Shown here: in pieces, positions 14,636 through 23,484 of the stretch
Position numbering within the stretch: position 1 is the first letter of the stretch
Layout of the letters: every line of letters begins with the position of its first letter
NCBI RefSeq assembly: GCF_014649855.1
Contig: NZ_BMTV01000007.1
Span: 210,435-256,886, forward strand
Direction: 5' to 3'
DNA: 46,452 nucleotides
Source of the DNA: Streptomyces roseolus
GTDB taxonomy: Bacteria > Actinomycetota > Actinomycetes > Streptomycetales > Streptomycetaceae
Made by a program: the position numbers and the translations under genes
Notes under the pieces: generated by a model
What the model was told of the DNA's origin: nothing
Databases searched by the model: none
The model's input: the letters and a program-made list of their open reading frames with translations, nothing else

Positions 14636-17600
14636 GTGAGTTCCTCCTCCACCACCCGGCCGACGCCGCCGCACCAGGGACAGCCGTACCCGGGCGCGGG
14701 CAGGCAGCGGACCCCCGGCGCGTACCGGCTGGTGCGCACGGCGCCGGCCCCGGTGGATCCCCCTCAGCTGGACGCAGCCCAGCGGGCGGTGGTTGAGCAC
14801 GACCGGGGACCTCTCCTCGTCCTCGCCGGACCCGGCACCGGGAAGACGACGACGCTGGTGGAGGCCGTCGCGGCCCGCATGGAACGCGGCGCCGACCCCG
14901 AGCGGATCCTCGTCCTCACCTTCAGCCGCAAGGCCGCCGTCGAACTCCGTGACCGGATGGCCACCCGGCTCGGCGGCCGCCGCCCGCCCCAGGCCACCAC
15001 CTTCCACTCGTACTGCTACGCCCTCATCCGCGCCCACCAGGACGCCGAGCTCTTCGCCGAACCGCTCCGGCTCCTCTCGGGACCCGAGCAGGACCTCGCC
15101 GTCCGCGAACTCCTCGCCGGCCAGATCGACCTCGAACGGACCGGCACCGGCGGCGTCCGCTGGCCCGACGAACTCCGCGCCTGCCTCACCACCCGCGGCT
15201 TCGCCGACGAGGTCCGCGCCGTCCTCGCCCGCTCCCGCGAACTCGGCCTCGGCCCCGACGCGCTGCGCCGCTTCGCCGAACGCGTCGGCCGCCCCGACTG
15301 GAAGGCCGCCGCCGGCTTCCTCGCCGAGTACCTCGACGTCCTCGACCTCCAGGGCGTCCTCGACTACACCGAGCTCGTCCACCGGGCCGTGCTGCTCGCC
15401 GAAGAGATCGCCCTCCCCGGCTACGACGCCGTGTACGTCGACGAGTACCAGGACACCGACCCCGCCCAGGTCCGGCTCCTCACCGCGCTCACCGGCGGCG
15501 GCCGGACCACGGTCGTCGCCTTCGGCGACCCCGACCAGTCCATCTACGCCTTCCGCGGCGCCGACGTGAACGGCATCCTCGACTTCCCCGCCGCCTTCGG
15601 CGGAGCCCCCGTCCGTGTCCTCGGCACCTCCCGCCGGGCCGGCGCCGACCTCCTCGCCGCCACCCGCCGGCTCACCGCGCGCATGCCACTGACCCGGCTG
15701 CCCGCCGCCGCCGTCCGCGCCCACCGCGAGCTGTCGCCGGTACGCGACGGAGGACGGGCCGAGGCGTACACGTACCCCACCGTCTCCGCCGAGTCCGAGC
15801 ACATCGCCGACCTGCTGCGCCGCGCCCACCTGGAGGACGGCGTCCCCTGGCACGACATGGCCGTCCTCACCCGCTCCGCCGCCCCCCTCGCCTCCCTCCG
15901 CCGCGCCCTCACCTCGGCCGGCGTCCCCGTGGAGACGGACACGGCCGACACCCCCCTCCGCCACGAACCCGCGGTGGCGCCCCTGCTGCTGGCGCTCAGG
16001 GCGGTGGCCGCCCCGGTCGCGGGCCGGCGTGCCGAGGGGGCGGGCGCAACCGGCAACGGCGCCGCGCCGGCGTCCGAACCCGCACCCGCCGAGCCCGAAC
16101 CCGAGTTCGCCGAGCCCGAGCCCGAGTCCGCGCCCGAGCCCGAGCCCGAGCCCGCCGAATCCGCGCCCGCCGAGCCCGAGTCCGAATCCGCGCCCGCCGA
16201 GCCCGAACCCGCCGAGCCCGGGTCCGGGACCGAGCCCGGGTCCGAGCCCTGGCTCCCCGTGGAGACGGCTCTCGAACTCCTGGCCTCGCCCCTCGGCGGC
16301 GTGGACCCGGCCGACCTGCGCACACTCGGCCGTGCCCTCCGCGAGGAGCACCGCGCCGCGGGCGACCGGCTCCCGCCCCCCTCCGACGTCCTCCTCGCCC
16401 GCGCCCTCGCCGAACCCGAGCGCCTCGCCGCCCACGACCCCGCCTACGCCCGCGGCGCCCAGCGCCTCGGCCGCCTCCTCCAGGAGGCCCGTGCCCTCCT
16501 CGCCGGCGGCGGCACCGCCGAGGAGGTCCTCTGGCTGTTCTGGAACGGCACCCCCTGGCCCGGCCGCCTGGAGCGCGCCGCCCTCCGCGGCGGCCCGGCC
16601 GGCCGCAACGCCGACCGCGACCTCGACGCCGTCTGCGCCCTCTTCGAGACCGCCGCCCGCGCCGAGGAACGGCTCGGCGGCCGCGGCGTCCTCAACTTCC
16701 TGGAGGAGCTCGACGCCCAGGACATCGCCGCCGACACCCTGACCCGCCGTCACACCCGCCCGGACGCCGTCCGGCTGATGACCGCCCACCGCTCCAAGGG
16801 CCTGGAGTGGGGCCTCGTCGTCGTCGCCTGCGTCCAGGAGGGCCTCTGGCCCGACCTGCGCCGCCGCGGCTCCCTCCTCGAAGCCGACCGCATCGGCCGC
16901 GACGGCCTCGCCGAACCCCTCACCGCGGGCGCCCTCCTCGCCGAGGAGCGCCGCCTCTTCTACGTGGCCGCCACCCGCGCCCGCGAACGGCTCGTCGTCA
17001 CCGCCGTCAAGGCCCCCGCGGAGGACGGCGACCAGCCCTCCCGCTTCCTCGCCGAGCTCGGCACCGAACCGAAGGACGTCCCCGGCCGGCCCCGCCGCCC
17101 GCTCGCCGTCTCCGCGCTCGTCGCCGAACTGCGCGCCACCACCGTCGACCCGGACGCCTCGCCCGCGCTCCGCGCCGCCGCCGCCCGCCGCCTCGCCTCC
17201 CTCGCCGCCCTCACCGACGAGGACGGGCAGCCGATGGTCCCGGCCGCCCACCCGGACCGCTGGTGGGGGCTGCACGAGCCCACCCGCAGCGAGGTGCCGC
17301 TGCGCGACCGGGACCGGCCCGTCGCGCTCTCCCCGAGCGCCCTGGAGAACCTCGCCGCCACCTGCTCCCTCCAGTGGTTCCTGGGCCGCGAGGTGAGGGC
17401 CGCCGAACCGGCCTCCGCCGCGCAGGGCTTCGGCAACGTCGTCCACGTCCTCGCCGACGAGGTCGCCTCCGGCCGCACCCCCGCCGACCTGGACGTCCTC
17501 ATGGCCCGCCTCGACACCGTGTGGGACGCCCTCGCCTTCGACGCCCCCTGGAAGTCCGCGCAGGAGAAGGAGCACGCGCGCGTGGCCCTCGAACGCTTCC

Positions 17601-18121
17601 TGCGCTGGCACGTGATGGACCGCGGCGGCCGCACCCCCGCCGCCTCCGAGCACGGCTTCGACGTCACCCTGGAGGCGGGGGAGTACCAGGTCCGCATCCG
17701 CGGCTCCATGGACCGCGTCGAGACGGACGCGGAGGGCCGGGCGTACGTCGTCGACTTCAAGACCGGCAAGTCCGCGCCCACCCGGGACGAGGTCGCCCAC
17801 CACCCGCAGCTCGCCGTCTACCAGCTCGCCGTCCGCGAGGGCGCCCTGGACGAGGTCCTCGACGGCCGCCGCCCCGAGCCCGGCGGCGCCGAACTCGTCC
17901 AGCTGCGCCAGGCCGCCCCCAAGAAGGAGGGCGGCGACGCCCTGCCCAAGGTGCAGGCCCAGCGGCCGCCGGACGGCGAGTGGGTCGGCGAGCTGCTCGC
18001 CACCGCCGCCGGCCGGGTCCTCGACGAGCGCTTCACCCCGACCGCCGGACAGCACTGCGCGAACTGCTCCTTCCGCGCCGCCTGCAGCGCCCGACCGGAG
18101 GGCCGCCAGGTCGTCGACTGA
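14636..18121 (+). CDS. adnA: AdnA-type ATP-dependent helicase-nuclease subunit
   Basis: About 1161 residues from GTG 14636; the start is uncertain and GTG/ATG codons further upstream are in frame. UvrD-type motor: Walker A AGPGTGKTTTL (about 64-74), LTFSRKAA, DEYQDTD (about 268), GDPDQSIYAFRGAD, motif V TAHRSKGLEW (about 716) and motif VI FYVAATRARERL. A C-terminal PD-(D/E)XK nuclease has DRVE, VVDFKTGK, and four iron-sulfur-type cysteines (TCSLQW plus CANCSFRAAC near the end), as in AddB. AdnA pairs with AdnB to resect double-strand breaks in actinobacteria. A low-complexity Pro/Glu tract (about 480-537) interrupts the motor between helicase motifs. The iron-sulfur nuclease and order before the second motor gene point to AdnA rather than AdnB. 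Confidence 0.88.
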   Translation: MSSSSTTRPTPPHQGQPYPGAGRQRTPGAYRLVRTAPAPVDPPQLDAAQRAVVEHDRGPLLVLAGPGTGKTTTLVEAVAARMERGADPERILVLTFSRKAAVELRDRMATRLGGRRPPQATTFHSYCYALIRAHQDAELFAEPLRLLSGPEQDLAVRELLAGQIDLERTGTGGVRWPDELRACLTTRGFADEVRAVLARSRELGLGPDALRRFAERVGRPDWKAAAGFLAEYLDVLDLQGVLDYTELVHRAVLLAEEIALPGYDAVYVDEYQDTDPAQVRLLTALTGGGRTTVVAFGDPDQSIYAFRGADVNGILDFPAAFGGAPVRVLGTSRRAGADLLAATRRLTARMPLTRLPAAAVRAHRELSPVRDGGRAEAYTYPTVSAESEHIADLLRRAHLEDGVPWHDMAVLTRSAAPLASLRRALTSAGVPVETDTADTPLRHEPAVAPLLLALRAVAAPVAGRRAEGAGATGNGAAPASEPAPAEPEPEFAEPEPESAPEPEPEPAESAPAEPESESAPAEPEPAEPGSGTEPGSEPWLPVETALELLASPLGGVDPADLRTLGRALREEHRAAGDRLPPPSDVLLARALAEPERLAAHDPAYARGAQRLGRLLQEARALLAGGGTAEEVLWLFWNGTPWPGRLERAALRGGPAGRNADRDLDAVCALFETAARAEERLGGRGVLNFLEELDAQDIAADTLTRRHTRPDAVRLMTAHRSKGLEWGLVVVACVQEGLWPDLRRRGSLLEADRIGRDGLAEPLTAGALLAEERRLFYVAATRARERLVVTAVKAPAEDGDQPSRFLAELGTEPKDVPGRPRRPLAVSALVAELRATTVDPDASPALRAAAARRLASLAALTDEDGQPMVPAAHPDRWWGLHEPTRSEVPLRDRDRPVALSPSALENLAATCSLQWFLGREVRAAEPASAAQGFGNVVHVLADEVASGRTPADLDVLMARLDTVWDALAFDAPWKSAQEKEHARVALERFLRWHVMDRGGRTPAASEHGFDVTLEAGEYQVRIRGSMDRVETDAEGRAYVVDFKTGKSAPTRDEVAHHPQLAVYQLAVREGALDEVLDGRRPEPGGAELVQLRQAAPKKEGGDALPKVQAQRPPDGEWVGELLATAAGRVLDERFTPTAGQHCANCSFRAACSARPEGRQVVD

Positions 18122-18178
18122 GGGCCGAGTGACCGGAGTCACGTTCCCGTCCGTGCATCCTTTCGCGACCCCGGCTCG

Positions 18179-18206
18179 TCACTGTGTGGGCGGCACCGCA
18201 TAAGGT
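18179..18206 (+). promoter_or_regulatory. Putative promoter of the lipoprotein gene
   Basis: TAAGGT at 18201-18206 is a fair -10; TCACTG at 18179-18184 lies 16 bases upstream as a poor -35. The following leader of about 70 bases is relatively A-rich for this genome. Confidence 0.35.
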
Positions 18207-18282
18207 CGCCGTCAAGAAAAGCTGTGAATCTTCGCTTTCGAACACGCCGAAAGCACCATCAAGCACGCTGAGGAGTACGCGC

Positions 18283-19059
18283 ATGAGGGCCAACCGGAAG
18301 CTCTGGGCCGCCGCGGCGATCTGTCTGACCGTCGTCGCCGGTGTCACCGGCTGCGGCAAGGGCGACGACAAGGCCGCCGACCCCTTCGCGGGCCTCTCCG
18401 CCGACGACATCGCCAAGAAGGCCGTCGAGACGACCAAGGGCGCCACCTCCGTCCACATGAAGGGCGAGGGCAAGGACGACGGCAAGGACATGAAGCTCGA
18501 CTTCTCCGTCGACGACAAGGGCACCTGCCAGGGCTCCATGTCCATGGCCGAGGGCGGCAAGGCCGAGGTCATGCGCACCGGCGGCTTCACCTACATGAAG
18601 GGCGACGACGCCTTCTACAAGGGCACCGCGGGCGAGGACGGCTCCTCGGCCGAGGAGGCCGGCGCCATCGCCACCCTGCTCAACGGCCGCTGGATGAAGC
18701 TCCCCGCCGACGACGCCGACTCCAACGACCTCGGCGAGTTCTGCGACCTGAAGGCGCTCTTCGCCGACATGGACAAGGACACCGAGACCACCGGTCTCAC
18801 CCGCGAGGCCGACGCCGACGTCGACGGCGCCGCCGCCGTCGTCCTCAAGAGCAAGGCCGACAAGAAGGGCGAGACCACCACGCTGTACGTGGCCAAGGAC
18901 TCCGCCAAGCCGTACATCCTCCGCTCCGTCACCGCCGGCGGCGACGAGCCCGGCACGGTCACCCTCAGCGACTTCGACAAGCCGCTGAACGTCACCGCCC
19001 CGCCGGCCGACCAGGTCATGGACATGGAGGCGCTCATGAAGGCCGGCGCCGGCAGCTGA
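18283..19059 (+). CDS. Exported lipoprotein, LppX/LprG-like fold suspected
   Basis: 258 residues; ATG 18283 follows AGGAG (18271-18275) by seven bases. A signal peptide ends in lipobox VTGC, so it should be lipid-anchored at the outer face of the membrane. The mature part begins DPFAGLSADDIAKKAVETT, then carries alternating strands (MKLDFSVDDKGTCQGSM; GGFTYMKGDDAFYK) and GRWMKLP. Two cysteines (in GTCQG and EFCDL) are conserved in the downstream paralogue and could pair. The pattern (helix, then antiparallel strands probing a hydrophobic groove) resembles LolA/LppX-like lipid carriers, but this is inference. It sits between adnA and adnB, with no obvious functional link to them. Confidence 0.85.
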   Translation: MRANRKLWAAAAICLTVVAGVTGCGKGDDKAADPFAGLSADDIAKKAVETTKGATSVHMKGEGKDDGKDMKLDFSVDDKGTCQGSMSMAEGGKAEVMRTGGFTYMKGDDAFYKGTAGEDGSSAEEAGAIATLLNGRWMKLPADDADSNDLGEFCDLKALFADMDKDTETTGLTREADADVDGAAAVVLKSKADKKGETTTLYVAKDSAKPYILRSVTAGGDEPGTVTLSDFDKPLNVTAPPADQVMDMEALMKAGAGS

Positions 19060-19097
19060 CCCTCCGGCACCGAGTAGCGGCCACGCGCGCGCGGGGC

Positions 19098-19115
19098 GAC
19101 CCTGGTGACAGGGTC
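19098..19115 (+). terminator. Small hairpin between the paralogous secreted-protein genes
   Basis: GACCCTG and CAGGGTC form a perfect 7-base stem around a GTGA loop. It ends 11 bases before the AGGAGG of the next gene, so it could reduce read-through or act as a 5'-UTR structure. Confidence 0.4.
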
Positions 19116-19136
19116 CGGGGGGACGAGGAGGCTCGT

Positions 19137-19943
19137 ATGCGGTACCGGCCCACCCACCGGAAGCTCCGCGCCGCGGCCGTCGCCTGCGCCGTCGCCGCCG
19201 TCGCGGTCCCCGCCCCGGCGGCGGCCCGGGCGGCGACGGCGGCGCAGGCCCCCGCCGTCGCCGCCCCGACCCCGGATCCCTTCGACGGGCTCGGCCCCGC
19301 CGAGATCGCCGACCGGGCCGTCGACGCCACCCGCTCCGCCGACTCCCTGCGCATGACCGGAAAGGTCGTGTCCGAAGGCCAGGACCTCGACGTCGACTTC
19401 TCCGTCGACGACCAGGGCTCCTGCCAGGGCCGCATCGGCGTCGACGAGGGCGACGCCGAACTCCGCCGCCTCGACGGCGTCACCTACATGAAGGGCGACG
19501 CGGACTTCTGGCGGATCTCCATGACCGCCCAGGGAGTCCCCGAGAACCGGATCGCCCCGGTCGTCGAGCTCGTCCAGGGCCGCTGGCTCAAGATCGGCCC
19601 CGGTCAGGGCGGCAGCGCCGACCTCGGCGAGATCTGCGACCTCGACTCCCTCCTCGACGACCTCGGCAAGGACCGGGACGGCCGCGCGGGACTCACCCGC
19701 GGCCCCGACCGCGAGGTCGACGGCACCCCCGTCGCGACCCTCGTGGAGAAGGAGTCCGACGCGACCACCACCGTCTCCGTCGCCCAGGAGGGCAAGCCGT
19801 ACATCCGCCAGGTCGTCAGGACCGGCGGCGACGAACCCGGTTCGATGACCCTCTCCGCGTTCGACCGCCCGGTGGAGGTCACCGCCCCGCCCGCCGACGA
19901 GACCGTCGACCTCTCCCGGCTCGACCCCGGCACCCCCGCCTGA
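19137..19943 (+). CDS. Secreted paralogue of the preceding lipoprotein, without lipobox
   Basis: 268 residues; ATG 19137 is preceded by AGGAGG (19126-19131). It aligns along its length with the preceding gene: DPFDGLGPAEIADRAVDAT, VDFSVDDQGSCQG, YMKGDADFWRIS, GRWLKIG, EICDL, GKPYIRQVV, DEPGSMTLSAFDRPVEVTAPPAD. The signal region (RKLRAAAVACAVAAVAVPAPAAARA) ends in an Ala-rich type I site and no Cys follows, so the product should be released or remain N-terminally anchored rather than lipidated. The two internal Cys are kept. It is a tandem duplicate whose anchoring has changed; function unknown. Confidence 0.85.
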   Translation: MRYRPTHRKLRAAAVACAVAAVAVPAPAAARAATAAQAPAVAAPTPDPFDGLGPAEIADRAVDATRSADSLRMTGKVVSEGQDLDVDFSVDDQGSCQGRIGVDEGDAELRRLDGVTYMKGDADFWRISMTAQGVPENRIAPVVELVQGRWLKIGPGQGGSADLGEICDLDSLLDDLGKDRDGRAGLTRGPDREVDGTPVATLVEKESDATTTVSVAQEGKPYIRQVVRTGGDEPGSMTLSAFDRPVEVTAPPADETVDLSRLDPGTPA

Positions 19944-19991
19944 GAACCGCAGGCGAGGGCCGTACCGGGCGGGAATGTCCGACATCCCCGT

Positions 19992-19997
19992 TAGCCT
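19992..19997 (+). promoter_or_regulatory. Leaderless -10 of adnB
   Basis: TAGCCT ends six bases before GTG 20004 and there is no ribosome-binding site, so adnB probably has its own leaderless transcript in addition to any read-through. Confidence 0.55.
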
Positions 19998-20003
19998 CTT
20001 CCG

Positions 20004-23000
20004 GTGACCGCACGCATCACCGACCCCGAGCAGCTCAAGGAGCTCCTCGGCATCCCCTTCACGCCGGAGCAGACGGCCTGCATCACCGCGCCGCCCGCCC
20101 CGCAGGTCATCGTGGCCGGAGCCGGCTCCGGCAAGACCACGGTGATGGCGGCCCGCGTCGTGTGGCTGGTCGGCACCGGGCAGGTCGCCCCCGAGCAGGT
20201 CCTCGGCCTCACCTTCACCAACAAGGCCGCCGGCGAACTCGCCGAGCGCGTCCGCACCGCCCTCGTCCGCGCCGGCGTCACCGACCCCGACCCGGTCGAC
20301 CCGGACGACCCCCCGGGCGAGCCGCGCATCTCCACGTACCACGCCTTCGCCGGGCAGCTCCTCACCGACCACGGCCTGCGCATCGGCCTCGAACCGACCT
20401 CCCGGCTCCTCGCCGACGCCACCCGCTACCAGCTCGCCGCGCGCGTGCTCCGCGAGGCCCCCGGCCCGTACCCCGCGCTCACCAAGTCCTTCCCGACCCT
20501 CGTCGAGAACCTGCTCGCGCTCGACGCCGAACTGGCCGAGCACCTCGTCGAGCCCGAGGAGCTCCTCGCGTACGACGCCGAGCTCCTCACCGCCCTCGCC
20601 GGGGCCAGGCTCACCAACGACGACCTGCGCAAGCTCCCCGAGACGGCCACCGCCCGCCGGGAGCTCACCGGACTCGTCACCCGCTACCGCGCCGCCAAGC
20701 GCTCCCGCGACCTCCTCGACTTCGGCGACCAGATCGCCCTCTCCGCGCGCCTCGCCACCACCCGCCCCGAGGTCGGCGCGATCCTCCGCGACGAGTACCG
20801 GGTCGTCCTCCTCGACGAGTACCAGGACACCTCCGTCGCCCAGCGACTCCTCCTCTCCGGCCTCTTCGGCCAGGGCACCGGCCACCCCGTCACCGCCGTC
20901 GGCGACCCCTGCCAGGCCATCTACGGCTGGCGCGGCGCCTCCGTCGCCAACCTCGACGACTTCCCCGCCCACTTCCCGCACGCCGACGGAACCCCCGCGA
21001 GCCGCCGGTCGCTCTCCGAGAACCGGCGCAGCGGCGGCCGCCTGCTCGACCTCGCCAACGGCCTCGCGACCCCGCTGCGCGCGATGCACGCGGGCGTGGA
21101 GGCGCTGCGCCCCGCGCCGGGCGCCGAGGCCGACGGCACCGTCCGCGTCGCCCTCCTCCCCACCCACGCGGAGGAGCTCGACTGGCTCGCCGACTCCCTC
21201 GCCCACCTCGTCCGCACCGGCCGCGAGCCCGGCTCCATGGCCGTCCTGTGCCGCACCGCCGGCGACTTCCCCGCGATCCAGGCCGCGCTCGTCGCCCGCG
21301 GCGTCCCCGTCGAGGTCGTCGGTCTCTCCGGCCTCCTCCACCTCCCCGAGGTCGCCGACCTCGTCGCCGTCTGCGAGGTCCTGCAGGACCCGGGGGCCAA
21401 CGCCTCCCTGGTCCGTCTCCTCACCGGCCCCCGCTGGCGCATCGGCCCCCGCGACCTCGCCCTCCTCGGCCGCCGCGCCCGCCTCCTCGTCCACCACGGC
21501 GGCACCGACCCCGACCCGGGGCAGCGGCTCGCCGCCGCCGTCGAGGGCGTCGACCCCGCCGAGGTGACGTCGCTCGCCGACGCCCTCGACACCTTCCTCG
21601 ACTCCGGCGGCCACCCCGACGACGGCCTGCCGTTCTCCGCCGAGGCCCGGGTCCGCTTCGCGCGCCTCGCCGCCGAGCTGCGCTCGCTCCGCGCCTCCCT
21701 CGCCGACCCCCTCATGGACGTCCTCCACCGGATCCTGACCGTCACCGGCCTGGAGGTCGAACTCTCCGCCTCCCCGCACGCCCTCGCCGCCCGCCGCCGC
21801 GAGACCCTCGGCAACTTCCTGGACGTGGCCGCCGGCTTCGCCTCCCTCGACGGCGAGGCCAGCCTCCTCGCCTTCCTCGGCTTCCTGCGCACCGCCGTCC
21901 AGTTCGAGAAGGGCCTCGACAACGCCCTGCCGGGCGGCGAGAACACCGTCAAGGTCCTCACCGCCCACAAGTCCAAGGGCCTTGAGTGGGACGTCGTCGC
22001 CGTCCCCGGCCTGGTCGCCGGCCAGTTCCCGTCCGCACGCGCGCGTGAGTCCTGGACCTCCCAGCCCCAGGTCCTCCCGCACGCCCTGCGCGGCGACGCG
22101 GCGACCCTCCCGGAGCTCGACGCCCGGGACGCCGCCGGCATGAAGTCCTTCAAGGCGGCGATGACGGACCACCAGCACACCGAGGAACTCCGCCTCGGCT
22201 ACGTCACCTTCACCCGCCCCCGCAGCCTCCTCCTCGCCTCCGCCCACTGGTGGGGACCCTCCCAGAAGAAGCCTCGGGGCCCCTCGGCCTTCATGGAGGC
22301 CCTCCGCGCCCACTGCGAACAGGGCCACGGCGACATCGAGGCCTGGGCGGAAGAACCCGAGAAGGACGCCGAGAACCCCCTCCTGGCCGAGGAGACCCAG
22401 GACCTCCCCTGGCCGCTGCCGCTCGACGAGGAGGCCCTGAAGCGCCGCCGGGAGGCGGCGGAGCACGTCCGGGCCGCCCTCCGGGCCCTCCCCCCGCAGG
22501 CCGGACGTGCCGCCCGGCCGAGCGCCGCCCCGGCCCTTCCGGACCGGCCCGCCCCGGAGCGGCCGGCCGAGGGACTCTGGCTCCCCGGCGATCTCGAGGA
22601 GGAGCCCCCGTACGATCCCGGGGACGCCCCGGACGACGAGCCCCCGTACGAGCCGGAGGAGGCTCCGTCCGACGAGTCCCCGGGCACGCCGGCCCCGCAC
22701 GGCGAGCCCCCGCACGGCGCCGTCCCGGCCGACGCGATCCCGCACCCCCGGGAGCACGAGCTCACCCCGGAGGAGGCCCGCACCATCGCCTCCTGGGACA
22801 AGGACCTCACCGCCCTCGTCGCCGAGCTGCACCGCACGCGCGCCACCACCCGGGACGTCCTCCTCCCCGCCTACCTCTCCGCCTCCCAGGTGATCCGCCT
22901 CGCCGAGGACCCGGACGCCTTCGCGCAGGAGCTGGTCAGGCCCATGCCCAAGCGCCCGCAGCCCGCGGCCCGCCGCGGCACCCGCTTCCACGCCTGGGTG

Positions 23001-23474
23001 GAGTCCCGCTTCGAGGAGCTGCCGCTGCCGTTCCTCGCCCCGGACGAGCTCCCCGGCGGCGAGGACTTCGCGGGCGAGCCGGAGATCGTCGACGAGCGGG
23101 ACCTGGAGTCCCTCAAGGAGGCCTTCGCCCGCACCCCGTACGCCCACCGCACCCCGTACCGCGTGGAGGTCCCCGTCCACCTCACGCTGGCGGGCCGGGT
23201 GGTCCGCGGCCGGATCGACGCCGTCTACCGGGACCCGGACTCGGGGGCGTACGAGATCGTCGACTGGAAGACCAGCCGGCACCGCACCGCCGACCCCCTC
23301 CAGCTGGCGCTGTACCGGCTCGCCTGGGCCGAGCGGCACGGCCTGGACCCGGAGGAGGTGGCCGCCGCCTTCGTCTACGTACGGACGGGCGAGGTGGCCC
23401 GGCCGGCCCGGCTGCCCGGGCGGGCCGAGCTGGAGGCGATCCTGCTGGGCGGGGCACCCTCCGGCGCCGGATAG
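20004..23474 (+). CDS. adnB: AdnB-type ATP-dependent helicase-nuclease subunit
   Basis: 1156 residues from GTG 20004. UvrD-type motor: Walker A AGAGSGKTTVM (about 37-47), LTFTNKAAGEL, DEYQDTS (about 270), GDPCQAIYGWRGAS, motif V TAHKSKGLEWDVV (about 653) and motif VI YVTFTRPRSLL. An acidic Pro-rich linker (about 853-913) joins it to a C-terminal PD-(D/E)XK nuclease with RGTRFHAWVE, RIDAVYRD and IVDWKTSR. No iron-sulfur cysteines are present, unlike AdnA, as expected for AdnB. AdnB supplies the main translocating ATPase of the AdnAB end-resection complex. The gene is separated from adnA by two secreted-protein genes, unlike the adjacent arrangement in mycobacteria. The stop overlaps the promoter of the next gene. 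Confidence 0.9.
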   Translation: MTARITDPEQLKELLGIPFTPEQTACITAPPAPQVIVAGAGSGKTTVMAARVVWLVGTGQVAPEQVLGLTFTNKAAGELAERVRTALVRAGVTDPDPVDPDDPPGEPRISTYHAFAGQLLTDHGLRIGLEPTSRLLADATRYQLAARVLREAPGPYPALTKSFPTLVENLLALDAELAEHLVEPEELLAYDAELLTALAGARLTNDDLRKLPETATARRELTGLVTRYRAAKRSRDLLDFGDQIALSARLATTRPEVGAILRDEYRVVLLDEYQDTSVAQRLLLSGLFGQGTGHPVTAVGDPCQAIYGWRGASVANLDDFPAHFPHADGTPASRRSLSENRRSGGRLLDLANGLATPLRAMHAGVEALRPAPGAEADGTVRVALLPTHAEELDWLADSLAHLVRTGREPGSMAVLCRTAGDFPAIQAALVARGVPVEVVGLSGLLHLPEVADLVAVCEVLQDPGANASLVRLLTGPRWRIGPRDLALLGRRARLLVHHGGTDPDPGQRLAAAVEGVDPAEVTSLADALDTFLDSGGHPDDGLPFSAEARVRFARLAAELRSLRASLADPLMDVLHRILTVTGLEVELSASPHALAARRRETLGNFLDVAAGFASLDGEASLLAFLGFLRTAVQFEKGLDNALPGGENTVKVLTAHKSKGLEWDVVAVPGLVAGQFPSARARESWTSQPQVLPHALRGDAATLPELDARDAAGMKSFKAAMTDHQHTEELRLGYVTFTRPRSLLLASAHWWGPSQKKPRGPSAFMEALRAHCEQGHGDIEAWAEEPEKDAENPLLAEETQDLPWPLPLDEEALKRRREAAEHVRAALRALPPQAGRAARPSAAPALPDRPAPERPAEGLWLPGDLEEEPPYDPGDAPDDEPPYEPEEAPSDESPGTPAPHGEPPHGAVPADAIPHPREHELTPEEARTIASWDKDLTALVAELHRTRATTRDVLLPAYLSASQVIRLAEDPDAFAQELVRPMPKRPQPAARRGTRFHAWVESRFEELPLPFLAPDELPGGEDFAGEPEIVDERDLESLKEAFARTPYAHRTPYRVEVPVHLTLAGRVVRGRIDAVYRDPDSGAYEIVDWKTSRHRTADPLQLALYRLAWAERHGLDPEEVAAAFVYVRTGEVARPARLPGRAELEAILLGGAPSGAG

Positions 23475-23477
23475 GCT
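23472..23477 (+). promoter_or_regulatory. Leaderless -10 of the M20 peptidase gene, overlapping the adnB stop
   Basis: TAGGCT contains the adnB stop codon (TAG 23472-23474) and ends seven bases before ATG 23485, the leaderless spacing. Confidence 0.55.
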
Positions 23478-23484
23478 CGGGACC

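Noticed and set aside
16060..16250. GAGCCC-type repeats considered as CRISPR or mobile-element repeats
   Set aside because: They are in frame with AdnA and encode a continuous Pro/Glu tract; there are no spacers or repeat-spacer periodicity.
14636..23474. RecBCD or AddAB assignment for the two helicase-nucleases
   Set aside because: Both genes have motor plus C-terminal nuclease in AdnA/AdnB style, with iron-sulfur cysteines only in the first, and sit in the AdnAB neighbourhood; no RecB- or AddB-only architecture is seen.
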